The position numbers were made by a program, and so were the translations under genes. Under the pieces are notes generated by a model that saw only the letters and a list, made by a program, of their open reading frames with translations, was not told where the DNA came from and did not search any database. A stretch of DNA of 64,000 nt from Rhodopseudomonas telluris (lineage in GTDB: Bacteria; Pseudomonadota; Alphaproteobacteria; Rhizobiales; Xanthobacteraceae): NCBI RefSeq assembly GCF_042432815.1, contig NZ_JBHLWM010000005.1, forward strand, positions 620,001-684,000, read 5' to 3'. The first letter of the stretch is position 1. Every line of letters starts with the position of its first letter. Positions 33,366-42,107 of this stretch are shown one piece after another.

Positions 33366-34897
33366 GATGTCACCAGACTGTTGGCCTCGGGGACCAGGGA
33401 ATCGAGCACGCGCGCGGAGGACAGCACGCCGGGCAGCCCGGCGCCCGGATGCGTGCCGGCGCCGACGAGATACAAGTTCTTGACGTCTTCGCTCTGGTTG
33501 TGCGGCCTGAACCAGGCGCTCTGCCACAGCACCGGCTCGAGCCCGAAGGCAGCGCCGCGGAACGACGACAGCCGATCCTGGAAATCGAGCGGCGTGGTGA
33601 TCTTCGAACTCACGACCTGATTTTCCAGATCGGGCAGCACGGTGGCGCCGAGCATCTTGGCGATCGAGGCGCGGTACGGCTCAGCCTTGCTGTGCCAGTC
33701 GACATTGCCGAGCAGGTTCGGCACCGGCGACAGCACATAGAAGGTGTCGCAGCCGGGCGGCGCCAGCGACGGATCGGTCGCGGTTGGGCGATGCAGATAC
33801 AGGCTGAAATCGTCGGCGACGATCTTGCGGCCGAAGATGTCGCTGATCAGCTCGCGATAGCGCGGGCCGAGCAGGATGGTGTGATGCTTGACGTCCTCGT
33901 AGCGCCGCTTCGTGCCGAAGTACCAGACGAACAGGCTCATCGAGTAGCGCGACTTCTCGATCTTGGCGTCGGTCCAGCGCCGGCGCGCCTCCGGTGCCAG
34001 CAGATAGCGATAGGTCGAGGCCGAATCGGCGTTCGACACCACGATGTCGGCCTTGATCACTTCGCCATCGGCGAGCTTGACGCCGGTCGCGGTGCCGTTC
34101 TCGACGACGATCTGGCGGACGTCCTGATTGTACAGGATGCGGTTGCCCTGCCCCTCGATCAGGCCGACGAGGCCGGTGACGAGTGCGCCGGTGCCGCCCA
34201 TCGCCGAATGCACGCCCCATTGCTTCTCGAGATAGGTGATCAGGCAGTACACCGAGCTCGACATGAACGGGTTGCCGCCGATCAGCAGCGGATGGAAGCT
34301 GAACACTTGCCGCAGCTTCGGATCCTTGAAGTGCTTGGCCACCAGGCTGTAAACGCTGCGATAGCTCTCCAGACGGATCATCGCGGGCGCGATCTTCAGC
34401 ATGTCGGTGAAGCGGTTGAACGGCTGGTCGCCGAGCTGTTCGAAGCCGACCTTGAAGATCTCGTGCGACGCCGCCATGAAGCGGTCGTAGGCCGGCACGT
34501 CGTCCGGACAGAACTTGGCGATCTGGTCCAGCACCGCGTCGCGGTCGTCGGAGTAATCGAAGAAGGTGCCGTCGTCGAAGCGGATGCGGTAGAACGGCGA
34601 CATCGGCTTCAGCGTGATGTCGTCCGACATCCGCTTGCCGCACAGCTTCCACAGCTCCTCGAACAGATACGGCGCGGTGACGATGGTCGGCCCGGCGTCG
34701 AACGAGAAGCCGTCCTGCTTGTGGACGTAGGCGCGGCCGCCGGCGGCGTCGAGCTTCTCCAGAACGGTTACTCGATACCCCTTTGCACCGAGACGAACCG
34801 CAGCGGCCAAGCCGCCAAAGCCGGAGCCGATCACCACCGCATGCGGCGCGCGATCATCGGGGGTACGAGGAGCAGGTGTTGGACCAGGATCGAGCAT
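33362..34897 (-). CDS. crtI: Phytoene desaturase
   Basis: A 511-aa FAD-dependent desaturase that converts phytoene stepwise toward lycopene. The dinucleotide motif is VVIGSGFGGLAAAVRLGAKG, and the C-terminal signature is NLYLVGAGTHPGAGLPGVL. I take the ATG at 34897 (MLDPGPTPAP); an in-frame start 42 nt upstream would place residues within the promoter and PpsR box. It forms an operon with crtB through an ATGA overlap. Confidence 0.95.
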   Translation of the reverse strand: MLDPGPTPAPRTPDDRAPHAVVIGSGFGGLAAAVRLGAKGYRVTVLEKLDAAGGRAYVHKQDGFSFDAGPTIVTAPYLFEELWKLCGKRMSDDITLKPMSPFYRIRFDDGTFFDYSDDRDAVLDQIAKFCPDDVPAYDRFMAASHEIFKVGFEQLGDQPFNRFTDMLKIAPAMIRLESYRSVYSLVAKHFKDPKLRQVFSFHPLLIGGNPFMSSSVYCLITYLEKQWGVHSAMGGTGALVTGLVGLIEGQGNRILYNQDVRQIVVENGTATGVKLADGEVIKADIVVSNADSASTYRYLLAPEARRRWTDAKIEKSRYSMSLFVWYFGTKRRYEDVKHHTILLGPRYRELISDIFGRKIVADDFSLYLHRPTATDPSLAPPGCDTFYVLSPVPNLLGNVDWHSKAEPYRASIAKMLGATVLPDLENQVVSSKITTPLDFQDRLSSFRGAAFGLEPVLWQSAWFRPHNQSEDVKNLYLVGAGTHPGAGLPGVLSSARVLDSLVPEANSLVTS

Positions 34898-34942
34898 GGG
34901 CACCACTGTAACGAAAAATTGACAGCCGAACCAGTCCAAATG

Positions 34943-34960
34943 TGTAATGCGAAACTTACA
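34943..34960. promoter_or_regulatory. PpsR/CrtJ operator of crtI
   Basis: TGTAATGCGAAACTTACA is an exact TGT-N12-ACA in the 77-bp gap between the bchO stop and the crtI start, 46 bp before crtI. No second box at 8-bp spacing is visible. PpsR control of crtI fits known regulons. Confidence 0.6.
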
Positions 34961-34974
34961 GTCCCGTCTTTGAT

Positions 34975-35865
34975 CTATTCGATATTTGCCCCTTCCTGGT
35001 GCGAATATCGCGCAATGATGTCGGCAATGAGCTGCGGCTGCTCCTCGTGGGCCAGGTGGCCGAGCCCCGGAATCCGCTCGATCACCGCTCTCGGCTGAAT
35101 TTCCTGGACCTTACGGGCCACGGAAGGCGGAATCGCCCGGTCGCCGTCGGCCGCGACCAGCACCAGCTGCGGCTTCAGGCCGGGCAGCGCGCGCAGCAGC
35201 GGCTCCAGATCCCAGTTCGCCATCATCCGCAGCGCCGCGGCGACGTGGCCGGAATTGCCGACCAGCTTGCCGTAGAGCTTCAGCCCCTGCGCATCGAGGG
35301 TCGAGCCGGTATTGCCGATCAGCCGCTCGACCGCGCCGCGCGAGCCGGCCTGCCAGGCGAACAGGCTGGGCACGAACGGGTTCAGCACCAGCATTTTGGC
35401 GAGCGGCGAGAAGAAGTTCGCCGCCGGCCCGCCATAGGGCAGGAAGGCGCCGTTGAGGCTGATCAGCAGCCGTGGCGCGATCGTGCCGTCGAGGCACATC
35501 CGCGCGGCGATCGCCGCCCCGGCCGAATGCCCGACCACGATCTGCGGCGAGACGTTCAGCACCCGCAGCAGCGCCGCGAGATCGGCCGCCATGCCGGGTA
35601 GCGACAGCCGGTGCGCGCGCGGCGACTGGGTGAAGCCGTGGCCGGGCAGATCCGGCGCGATGACCTGATAGTCCTTGGCCAGCAGCGGCATCAGCCCGCG
35701 CCAGGAATGCGACGCCGCGCCGGTGCCGTGGATCAGCAGCAGCGCCGGCGCGTCCGCCGGCCCCATCTGCTGCACATGCCAGCGGAAGCCGCCCGCCTCG
35801 ACGAACCGGCTGGCCTCCCGATGCGGCCAGTCGGCGCCGTCGCGACTCCAGACGAGATCGCTCAT
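34975..35865 (-). CDS. bchO: Alpha/beta hydrolase BchO
   Basis: The 296-aa alpha/beta hydrolase of the magnesium-chelatase accessory type. It has the oxyanion region LLLIHGTGAASHSWRGL, nucleophile elbow VVGHSAGAAIAARM, and a C-terminal His in PGLGHLAHEEQPQLIADI. BchO is usually next to bchD (bchIDO) and is needed for normal bacteriochlorophyll formation through an unknown reaction. Here it is separated from bchID and lies directly upstream of crtI. Confidence 0.88.
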   Translation of the reverse strand: MSDLVWSRDGADWPHREASRFVEAGGFRWHVQQMGPADAPALLLIHGTGAASHSWRGLMPLLAKDYQVIAPDLPGHGFTQSPRAHRLSLPGMAADLAALLRVLNVSPQIVVGHSAGAAIAARMCLDGTIAPRLLISLNGAFLPYGGPAANFFSPLAKMLVLNPFVPSLFAWQAGSRGAVERLIGNTGSTLDAQGLKLYGKLVGNSGHVAAALRMMANWDLEPLLRALPGLKPQLVLVAADGDRAIPPSVARKVQEIQPRAVIERIPGLGHLAHEEQPQLIADIIARYSHQEGANIE

Positions 35866-35886
35866 CGCCTACCCCGGCTGCAGGCC

Positions 35887-35931
35887 CCTCATGGTGAGGA
35901 GCCCGCTCTGCAGGCGTCTCGAACCATGAGG
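35887..35931. repeat. Palindromic repeat family B, half 2 copy
   Basis: CCTCATGGTGAGGAGCCCGC through GTCTCGAACCATGAGG, companion of the unit at 35943; see 32228-32269. Confidence 0.8.
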
Positions 35932-35942
35932 ATGCGTGGCGC

Positions 35943-35987
35943 CATCCTTCGAGACGCGGCCCTGCGGGCCGCTCCTCAGGATGAGGC
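35943..35987. repeat. Palindromic repeat family B, half 1 copy
   Basis: CATCCTTCGAGACGCGGCCC through CCTCAGGATGAGGC, located between bchO and the hydrolase gene at 36025. Confidence 0.8.
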
Positions 35988-36024
35988 CTCTTGTGGTGTG
36001 AGGCGTCGACATGGCCCGCTTCCG

Positions 36025-36984
36025 CTATGGCGTGCCCGAACTCGCAGCCGTGCGCGCGAGGAATTCGTCGTAGGCGCGCATGAATTCGGCTGGCACTTCG
36101 AAGTGCGGCATTGCGCCGGTCTGGAACACCGTGACGGTCCAGTTCGGCCGGCCTTCGACCGTGCTCTTGAAGCCGTAGTCGACGAAGTCGCCGCGCACGC
36201 CGTGGCTGAACCACACCGGCATCGGCAGGTCCTGATAGATCCGCAGGATGTCCTGGCTGAACAGGAAGCCTGAGACGAAGTAATAAGGCGCATGCTGCGC
36301 GCCGGGCTGATGCGTCGTCAGATAGTCGTAGTCGAGCATGCCCTGATCGATGTTGGGCGAGCCGAACGCCTTCTTCAGGAACCAGCTGATCACCGGCTTG
36401 GCGGTGAGCGCCTTGAAGATGCCCTCGCTCCACAGCGGATTCTCGAAGAACGAATGCAGCCACGGAATCGCGCGCGAACCGCGCGTCCAGCGCTGGTTTC
36501 GCTTGTCGAAGCCGGTCGGCGCGACCAGCGCGAGGCTGCGGAACGCGTCCGGCGTCTCGCTCGCGGCGCGCGCGAGAAACTCACTGCCGAGCGACAGCGC
36601 CAGCGCGTCGATCTTCGCGCCCGGATGCGCCTTTTGAATCTCGGCAACTACGGAATGTATCGCATCCGTCATCATCCGAATTGTGTATTGACGCTTGGCA
36701 CGCGACGAATGACCAAACCCCGGCAATTCAACCGCGTAGACCGGGCGCTTGGCTGCGTAGTGCTCGAAGATCGGCCGGACTTCGTAGGCCGATCCGGCGG
36801 CGTTGATGCTGTGAATCAGCAACAGCGGAGGCTCCGACGACGGCTCTGCCGGCGCAGCCGACCAATAGGTCAGCCGCCCGCCGAAGCTGTCGATGTCGTG
36901 CTTCTCGCCCGGCACCGGCGGAGGCAGGGCCGGACCATCGTTGCGCGTTGCGGGGGATGCTGGGGTGGTTGCAGTTGCGGTCAT
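36025..36984 (-). CDS. Alpha/beta hydrolase of unknown substrate
   Basis: A 319-aa alpha/beta-hydrolase: LLLIHSINAAGSAYEVRPIF (oxyanion region), VELPGFGHSSRAKRQYTI, nucleophile elbow DALALSLGSEFLARAASE, and a late His in TGAMPHFEVPAEFM. It differs from BchO. The ATG at 36984 (MTATATTPASPATRN) is preferred over 37032. It is divergent from hemE and separated from bchO by a repeat pair. The substrate is unknown; the location suggests a link to pigment or isoprenoid metabolism but does not prove it. Confidence 0.8.
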   Translation of the reverse strand: MTATATTPASPATRNDGPALPPPVPGEKHDIDSFGGRLTYWSAAPAEPSSEPPLLLIHSINAAGSAYEVRPIFEHYAAKRPVYAVELPGFGHSSRAKRQYTIRMMTDAIHSVVAEIQKAHPGAKIDALALSLGSEFLARAASETPDAFRSLALVAPTGFDKRNQRWTRGSRAIPWLHSFFENPLWSEGIFKALTAKPVISWFLKKAFGSPNIDQGMLDYDYLTTHQPGAQHAPYYFVSGFLFSQDILRIYQDLPMPVWFSHGVRGDFVDYGFKSTVEGRPNWTVTVFQTGAMPHFEVPAEFMRAYDEFLARTAASSGTP

Positions 36985-37109
36985 CTCGAAATTCCTGTTC
37001 GCGGCGCCTCCGCCGCAGGTCGGCGTGGTCAAGACGGTGTTCGCAGTGTATCAGACCGTCAAGGTCGCTTGTCGTAAAACAGTGGGTAGCTCTCTTGACA
37101 CAGAATCTG

Positions 37110-38141
37110 GTGACGAAACCGTTCATGGAAGTGCTTTCCGGTAACCGGCAGGCCTCTCCCCCGATGTGGATGATGCGGCAGGCCGGCCGCTATCTGCCGG
37201 AGTACCGCGCGACCCGCGCCGAGGCGGGCAGCTTCCTCGATCTGTGTTACAACGCCAAGCTGGCCGCCGAGGTGACGCTGCAGCCGATCCGGCGGTTCGG
37301 CTTCGACGCCGCGATCATCTTTTCGGACATTCTGGTGGTGCCCCATGCGCTCGGCCGCGCGGTGCGGTTCGAAGTCGGCGAGGGCCCGCGCCTCGACCCG
37401 CTGAACTCGCCCGACCTGGTCGGCACGCTGAACGGCGCGATCGATCTCGGCAAGCTCGAGCCGGTGTTCGAAGCGCTGCGCATCGTGCGCAGCGAACTGC
37501 CGAAGGAAACCACGTTGATCGGCTTCTGCGGCGCGCCCTTCACGGTCGCCACCTATATGGTGGCCGGCCAGGGCACGTCGGATCAGGGCCCGGCGCGGCT
37601 GATGGCCTATCAGCACCCCGGCGCCTTCGCCAAGATCATCGACGTGCTGGTCGAGAGCTCGATCCAGTATCTGCTCAAGCAGCTCGAAGCCGGCGCCGAC
37701 GTGCTGCAGCTGTTCGACACCTGGGGCGGCATTCTGCCGCCGCGCGAGTTCGAGCGCTGGGTCATCGAGCCGACGCGGCGCATCGTCGCGGGCGTGCGCA
37801 AGCAGGTGCCGGGCGCCAAGATCATCGGCTTCCCGCGCGGCGCCGGCGCATTGCTGCCGGCCTTCATCGAACGCACCGGCGTCGACGCTGTGAGCATCGA
37901 CTGGACCGCCGAGCCGAAGCTGGTTCGCGAGCAGGTGCAGACCAAGGTCGCGGTGCAGGGCAATCTCGACCCGCTGCTGCTGATCGCCGGCGGCGCGGCG
38001 CTCGACGAAGGCGTCGACGACGTGCTGAAGAATTTCTCCGGCGGCCGTCACATCTTCAACCTCGGCCACGGCATCACGCCGGACGCCTCGATCGCAAACG
38101 TCGAGCAGATGGTGAAGCGGGTCCGCGCCTTCAAAGGCTGA
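37110..38141 (+). CDS. hemE: Uroporphyrinogen decarboxylase
   Basis: The 343-aa enzyme decarboxylates uroporphyrinogen III to coproporphyrinogen III. Signatures: PPMWMMRQAGRYLPEYRATR, GFCGAPFTVATYMVAGQG and FNLGHGITPDASIANVEQMV. Homologues begin M-T-K-P-F, which matches the GTG at 37110 (VTKPFMEVLSG); an ATG five codons later is the alternative. It is followed by a strong terminator, so it is a single-gene unit. Confidence 0.95.
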   Translation: MTKPFMEVLSGNRQASPPMWMMRQAGRYLPEYRATRAEAGSFLDLCYNAKLAAEVTLQPIRRFGFDAAIIFSDILVVPHALGRAVRFEVGEGPRLDPLNSPDLVGTLNGAIDLGKLEPVFEALRIVRSELPKETTLIGFCGAPFTVATYMVAGQGTSDQGPARLMAYQHPGAFAKIIDVLVESSIQYLLKQLEAGADVLQLFDTWGGILPPREFERWVIEPTRRIVAGVRKQVPGAKIIGFPRGAGALLPAFIERTGVDAVSIDWTAEPKLVREQVQTKVAVQGNLDPLLLIAGGAALDEGVDDVLKNFSGGRHIFNLGHGITPDASIANVEQMVKRVRAFKG

Positions 38142-38164
38142 GCCGCCTCCGTCTCGAACCATCG

Positions 38165-38193
38165 AAAGCCGGTGCGCAAGCGCCGGCTTTTTT
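38165..38193 (+). terminator. Rho-independent terminator after hemE
   Basis: Stem AAAGCCGG / CCGGCTTT with loop TGCGCAAGCG, which can pair further (TGC/GCG), followed by TTTTTT, 24 bp after the hemE stop. Confidence 0.88.
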
Positions 38194-38443
38194 GTCGGCG
38201 GATTTGAATCGAATTATTCTCTCGACGTCCTGCGAGTTCCGTTTGCTCCGCGTTGGATATGATCCGGCGGGCGTTCCTGCATCCCTACAACTCGATGCAC
38301 ACAACTTGCCGATAAAGCGCTTGGAGATGCGCGCGGCCGCCTAAGCCTTCGATAACCAACCCGCCAGCCCTTCGCAATTCCGCTAGGCACAATTACGAGG
38401 CGAGACTAGTTAGGTCCCGAGGGCAGCTTGGGAGACTCTCGCC
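38194..38443. other. Gap between hemE terminator and PilZ gene
   Basis: About 250 bp with no convincing open frame, repeat or operator box. The last 20 bases hold TTGGGAGAC, a ribosome site for the TTG start at 38444. Presumably a promoter lies here. Confidence 0.5.
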
Positions 38444-39172
38444 TTGTCAGTTCGGGCTTTCTTGAAGCAGCGCGCCGTCAACATCGCGGTCGGCGGCAAC
38501 TACTCGCTCGCCAACTGGTACGACCAGCACGGCAAGCCGCGGAACTTCGCCTGCCGCACCAGCCGCGTATCGCCGTTCCGCATGATCGTCGACGTGCCGG
38601 TGGTCGGCCGTGTCGGCGATTCGATCTCGTCCTACTTCAGCGACTTCGGCAAGCTCGAAGGCCATATCAGCGACACCGTGCCGGGCGGCTTCCTGCTCGA
38701 ACTCACGGTAACACGCGCGATGCGCGAGCGGCTGTCGAATCAGCTCACCTGGCTGGAGAAGCGTCTCAGCGATCCGGCGATCGTCGACGCGCGGCAGCAG
38801 GCGCGCATCGTGCCGGCCTGCCCGCATTCGAGTCTGATCATGGCCGACGGCAGCGTGCACACCTGCTTCGTCATCGACATGTCGATTTCGGGTGTTGCGG
38901 TGTCGGCCGACGTGCAACCGGAGATCGGTACGCCGCTGGCCGTGGGAGGTTGCGTCGGCCGCGTGGTTCGCCACCGGCCCGACGGCTTCGCGGTGAAGTT
39001 CGCCGAGCTGCAGAACCGCAACGAACTGGAATGGCGGATCGCCCGCCCTGCGGGGCGAACCAACACCATCGAGTCCCGCGTCGAACGCCTCGCCTCGACG
39101 GACTCGTCGCAGTGGAAAGACGGCGAGGCGCCGAGCCACGGCAGCAGCGAAACCGTCGAGCTCGACGTGTGA
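38444..39172 (+). CDS. PilZ-domain protein
   Basis: A 242-aa soluble protein. The C-terminal half (about 115-215) resembles a PilZ beta-barrel: ADGSVHTCFVIDMSISGVAV, GRVVRHRPDGFAVKFAEL. The classic RxxxR c-di-GMP motif is not clear; the N-terminal half has PRNFACRTSRVSPFRMIVDV, which may be a second degenerate PilZ-like unit. The likely start is TTG with GGGAGA upstream. It stands alone between hemE and bchD, so its link to photosynthesis is uncertain. Confidence 0.7.
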   Translation: MSVRAFLKQRAVNIAVGGNYSLANWYDQHGKPRNFACRTSRVSPFRMIVDVPVVGRVGDSISSYFSDFGKLEGHISDTVPGGFLLELTVTRAMRERLSNQLTWLEKRLSDPAIVDARQQARIVPACPHSSLIMADGSVHTCFVIDMSISGVAVSADVQPEIGTPLAVGGCVGRVVRHRPDGFAVKFAELQNRNELEWRIARPAGRTNTIESRVERLASTDSSQWKDGEAPSHGSSETVELDV

Positions 39173-39184
39173 GCAAAGTCTTTC

Positions 39185-39262
39185 GTCATTGCGCGCGACG
39201 CGAAGCTATCCGGCTCACTGCGGCGCGCTGGATTGCTTCGTCGCTGCGCTCCTCGCAATGAC
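39185..39262. repeat. Imperfect palindromic repeat with CGTCATTGCG / CGCAATGAC ends
   Basis: GTCATTGCG at one end and CGCAATGAC at the other enclose GCGAAGC/GCTTCGTCGCTGCGC segments. Such elements are abundant intergenic repeats in Bradyrhizobiaceae. Only one copy is evident here, downstream of the PilZ gene. Confidence 0.6.
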
Positions 39263-39307
39263 AATGAACGACGAAGCCGATGTCAGCAGATCGCTCGGAG
39301 ACGTCGA

Positions 39308-41080
39308 TCAGCCTGCCCGCGCGGCGGCGGTGACGGCCTGTGCCAGCACGGTCGCGTCGGCATGCGGCAGCGGCAGATAGCGCGCGTCCATTTCCTTGGC
39401 GAAGGCCTCGGCCTGCGGGCCGGGACGCGGCGACATGTCGATCACCACCGAATTGATGCCGGCGACGCGGAATTGCCGGGCCGACGTTTTGGCGTCTTCC
39501 TCGGCCTGCGGCCGGCCCGGCGCGCCGTCGCGCGCGATATTGGCGCGGCCGTCGGTGAGCACGATGACGGTCGGCGTCTGGCCTTTGCGCTTGATCGAAT
39601 CGGCCATCATGAAGGCGGTGTCGAGCCCGGCCGCCAGCGGCGTGCCGCCGCCGCCCGGCAGCCCGGCGAGGCTACGCTTGGCGCGCGCCAGCGACCGCGT
39701 CGGCGGCAGCAGGATCTCCGCGATGGTGCCGCGGAACGACACCATCGCGACCTGATCGCGGCGCACGTAGCAGTCGGCAAGTAACAACTCGACCGCGCCC
39801 TTAGCCTCGGCGAGGCGATGCAGCGCCGCGGAGCCCGACGCGTCGACCACGAAGATGGTGATCGTCTCGGTGCGCTGTTTGAAGCGCGCGATCCGGAAAT
39901 CGTCCTTCTCCACCAGCACGCGCGGCTTGGTGCCGGGCCGAGCCTCGGCCTGACGCCGGCGCAGCGGCTGCCACGGCGCCGCGGCGCGCAGCGTTTCGAT
40001 GACGTTGAGCTTGCTGCCGTCGCGCAATTCGCCGCGCAGCGAGCCCGCAGGACGGCCGCGCTTCTTCGACTTCTGCAGTTCACCTGCCTTGCCGGCAGAG
40101 CGCGACCGCGAGCGGCCTGCGGAGGCGCGTAGCGCTTCCAGCACGCCGGGCGGCATCGCGGCCTTCACGGCGGCGAGGATCACTTCGTCGAGCGCCTTGT
40201 CGAGATCGGGAGTCGGCGGCTCCTGCTGATCATTGTTGTCGGAATTGTCGTCCGGCGGCGGCGGCTCGGGTGGCGGCGGCTCGTCGGCCTGATCGGGCTG
40301 GTCCTGCTGCGGGAAGATGGTCGCGCGCGGCGCAAGCACCAGACGCGCGGCCAGCGTGATGTCGTCCTGCTCGATGGTGCGGCGATCGAACAGCGCCGCA
40401 CTCGCCTTGGCGGCGCGAATCGCCAGCAGCGGCGCGCGCAGCGAGACAATGCCGAGCGCGGCGGCGGCGGTGCAGATCGCCTCGATCTGCTCGCTTTCGA
40501 CTTTGATACCCGCCAGACGTCCGCGCGCGGCGACGATGGCGTCGAGTTCAACTGGAAAATCCTCGGTGTCGCGCCAGGCGAACTGATCGAGGTCGAGATG
40601 GAAGCCGAGCCGGTCGCGCAGGCCGGCGGGCGCGAACTCGTCCTCGATGCCCTCGTCGAGCGCGACGACGCCGAACCGCGCCGGCATCCGCAGGGACAGT
40701 CCATCGCGCTCCACCGCGGTTTCCTGCGAGTCCATCGCCGCGGTGAGATACACGTTGGTGGAGGACTGCAGCCGCTCCGCCATCGCCACGACCAGCACGC
40801 CGCCATCGGTTTCCGCCAGCAGGCCGCGCTCGGCGACCGGACGGCCGGCGAGCAGCGTCGCGGACAGATCGAGGCCGCCGAGCAGGCGGCCGTCGGCGAT
40901 GTGCAGCGGCAGATTCCGATAGGGCTGATCAGGCGGCAGCGCGGCGCGCAGCAGCGCCATCCAGCGATCGCGCACCGGACCGGCGCGCGAGCGCAGCAGC
41001 ACGCCGCCGGTGCCGACCGGATCCACCGCGAACAACTGCGCCGCGGTCACCGCATCGGACCATGCTGGCGAGATGCTCAT
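39308..41080 (-). CDS. bchD: Magnesium chelatase subunit D
   Basis: A 590-aa AAA+ and von Willebrand A protein. Residues 1-260 form an AAA-like domain without a good Walker A. There is a Pro/Asp-rich acidic linker about 265-300 (DEPPPPEPPPPDDNSDNND), a basic stretch, then the C-terminal integrin-I domain with MIDAS motif VVDASGSAALHRL and SFRGTIAEILLPPTRSL. It forms the motor platform with BchI hexamers for BchH. Start overlaps the bchI stop by 4 nt. Confidence 0.96.
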   Translation of the reverse strand: MSISPAWSDAVTAAQLFAVDPVGTGGVLLRSRAGPVRDRWMALLRAALPPDQPYRNLPLHIADGRLLGGLDLSATLLAGRPVAERGLLAETDGGVLVVAMAERLQSSTNVYLTAAMDSQETAVERDGLSLRMPARFGVVALDEGIEDEFAPAGLRDRLGFHLDLDQFAWRDTEDFPVELDAIVAARGRLAGIKVESEQIEAICTAAAALGIVSLRAPLLAIRAAKASAALFDRRTIEQDDITLAARLVLAPRATIFPQQDQPDQADEPPPPEPPPPDDNSDNNDQQEPPTPDLDKALDEVILAAVKAAMPPGVLEALRASAGRSRSRSAGKAGELQKSKKRGRPAGSLRGELRDGSKLNVIETLRAAAPWQPLRRRQAEARPGTKPRVLVEKDDFRIARFKQRTETITIFVVDASGSAALHRLAEAKGAVELLLADCYVRRDQVAMVSFRGTIAEILLPPTRSLARAKRSLAGLPGGGGTPLAAGLDTAFMMADSIKRKGQTPTVIVLTDGRANIARDGAPGRPQAEEDAKTSARQFRVAGINSVVIDMSPRPGPQAEAFAKEMDARYLPLPHADATVLAQAVTAAARAG

Positions 41081-42099
41081 CCGAAGATTTCAGCGAGCGC
41101 CCGATCGACACGCACGCTCGATCCGGCGTCGTCCAGAGGATTTCGGCGCAGCCGATGCCGCAGCGCCGACGGCGCGATCCGCTTGAGGTGATCGTCGGTG
41201 ACGGTCTTGTCGTGCTCCAGCGCCGCGAGCGCACGGGCGGCGCGCATCAAGGTGAGCTCACCGCGCAGGCCATCGGTGCCGAGCGTCATGCACAGCTTGG
41301 CGGCACGCTCCAGCGCGGCGTCGGGCACGGTTACTTCGGGCAACCGCTCCTTGGCCTGCGTGATCTTACGGCGCAGCTTGGCCTCTTCCTTGGTCCATGC
41401 CTCGATGAAGGCGGCGGGGTCGTTTTCGAACGCATCGCGGCGGCGCACCACCTCGATGCGTTCCGGAAGCGTATCGGGCGTCTTCACTTCCACCGACATG
41501 CCGAAGCGGTCGAGCAATTGCGGACGCAGCTCGCCCTCTTCCGGGTTGCCGGTGCCGACCAGCACGAAGCGCGCCGGATGGCGGATGCTGAGACCTTCGC
41601 GTTCGACCACGTTCTCGCCGCTCGCCGCGACGTCGAGCAGCAGGTCCACGAGATGATCTTCAAGCAGGTTGGCTTCGTCGATGTAGAGGAAGCCGCGATG
41701 CGCGCGCGCGAGCAGGCCCGGCTCGAACGCCTTCTCGCCCTTGGCGAGCGCACGTTCGAGATCGAGCGCGCCGACGACGCGATCTTCGGTGGCGCCGAGC
41801 GGCAGATCGACCACCGGCACAGGCACTTGCGCGGTCTTGACCTTGCCGTGCTTGACCTTCTCCTTGCACTCTTCGCAATAGCGCTCGGGCTGGTCGGGAT
41901 CGCAATTGTAGCGACAGCCGACGACCGTCTTCATTTTCGGCAGCAGCGCGGCGAGCGCGCGCACCGCGGTCGACTTGCCGGCGCCGCGGTCGCCGAACGC
42001 CAGCACGCCGCCGACCTTCTGATCGACAGCCGCAATCAGCAAGGCGAGCTTCATCTCTTCCTGGCCGACGATGGCGGAGAACGGGAATACGATCGCCAT
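41077..42099 (-). CDS. bchI: Magnesium chelatase subunit I
   Basis: The 340-aa AAA+ ATPase of magnesium chelatase. Walker A GDRGAGKS at 36-43, Walker B GFLYIDEANLLEDH, sensor VGTGNPEEGELRPQLLDRFG. The family cysteine insert CDPDQPERYCEECKEK is present. It begins MAIVFPFSAIVGQEEMKLAL. The start follows hemC by 8 bp, so hemC-bchI-bchD is probably one operon, linking an early tetrapyrrole step to the bacteriochlorophyll branch. Confidence 0.97.
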   Translation of the reverse strand: MAIVFPFSAIVGQEEMKLALLIAAVDQKVGGVLAFGDRGAGKSTAVRALAALLPKMKTVVGCRYNCDPDQPERYCEECKEKVKHGKVKTAQVPVPVVDLPLGATEDRVVGALDLERALAKGEKAFEPGLLARAHRGFLYIDEANLLEDHLVDLLLDVAASGENVVEREGLSIRHPARFVLVGTGNPEEGELRPQLLDRFGMSVEVKTPDTLPERIEVVRRRDAFENDPAAFIEAWTKEEAKLRRKITQAKERLPEVTVPDAALERAAKLCMTLGTDGLRGELTLMRAARALAALEHDKTVTDDHLKRIAPSALRHRLRRNPLDDAGSSVRVDRALAEIFG

Positions 42100-42107
42100 G
42101 GGATGAG

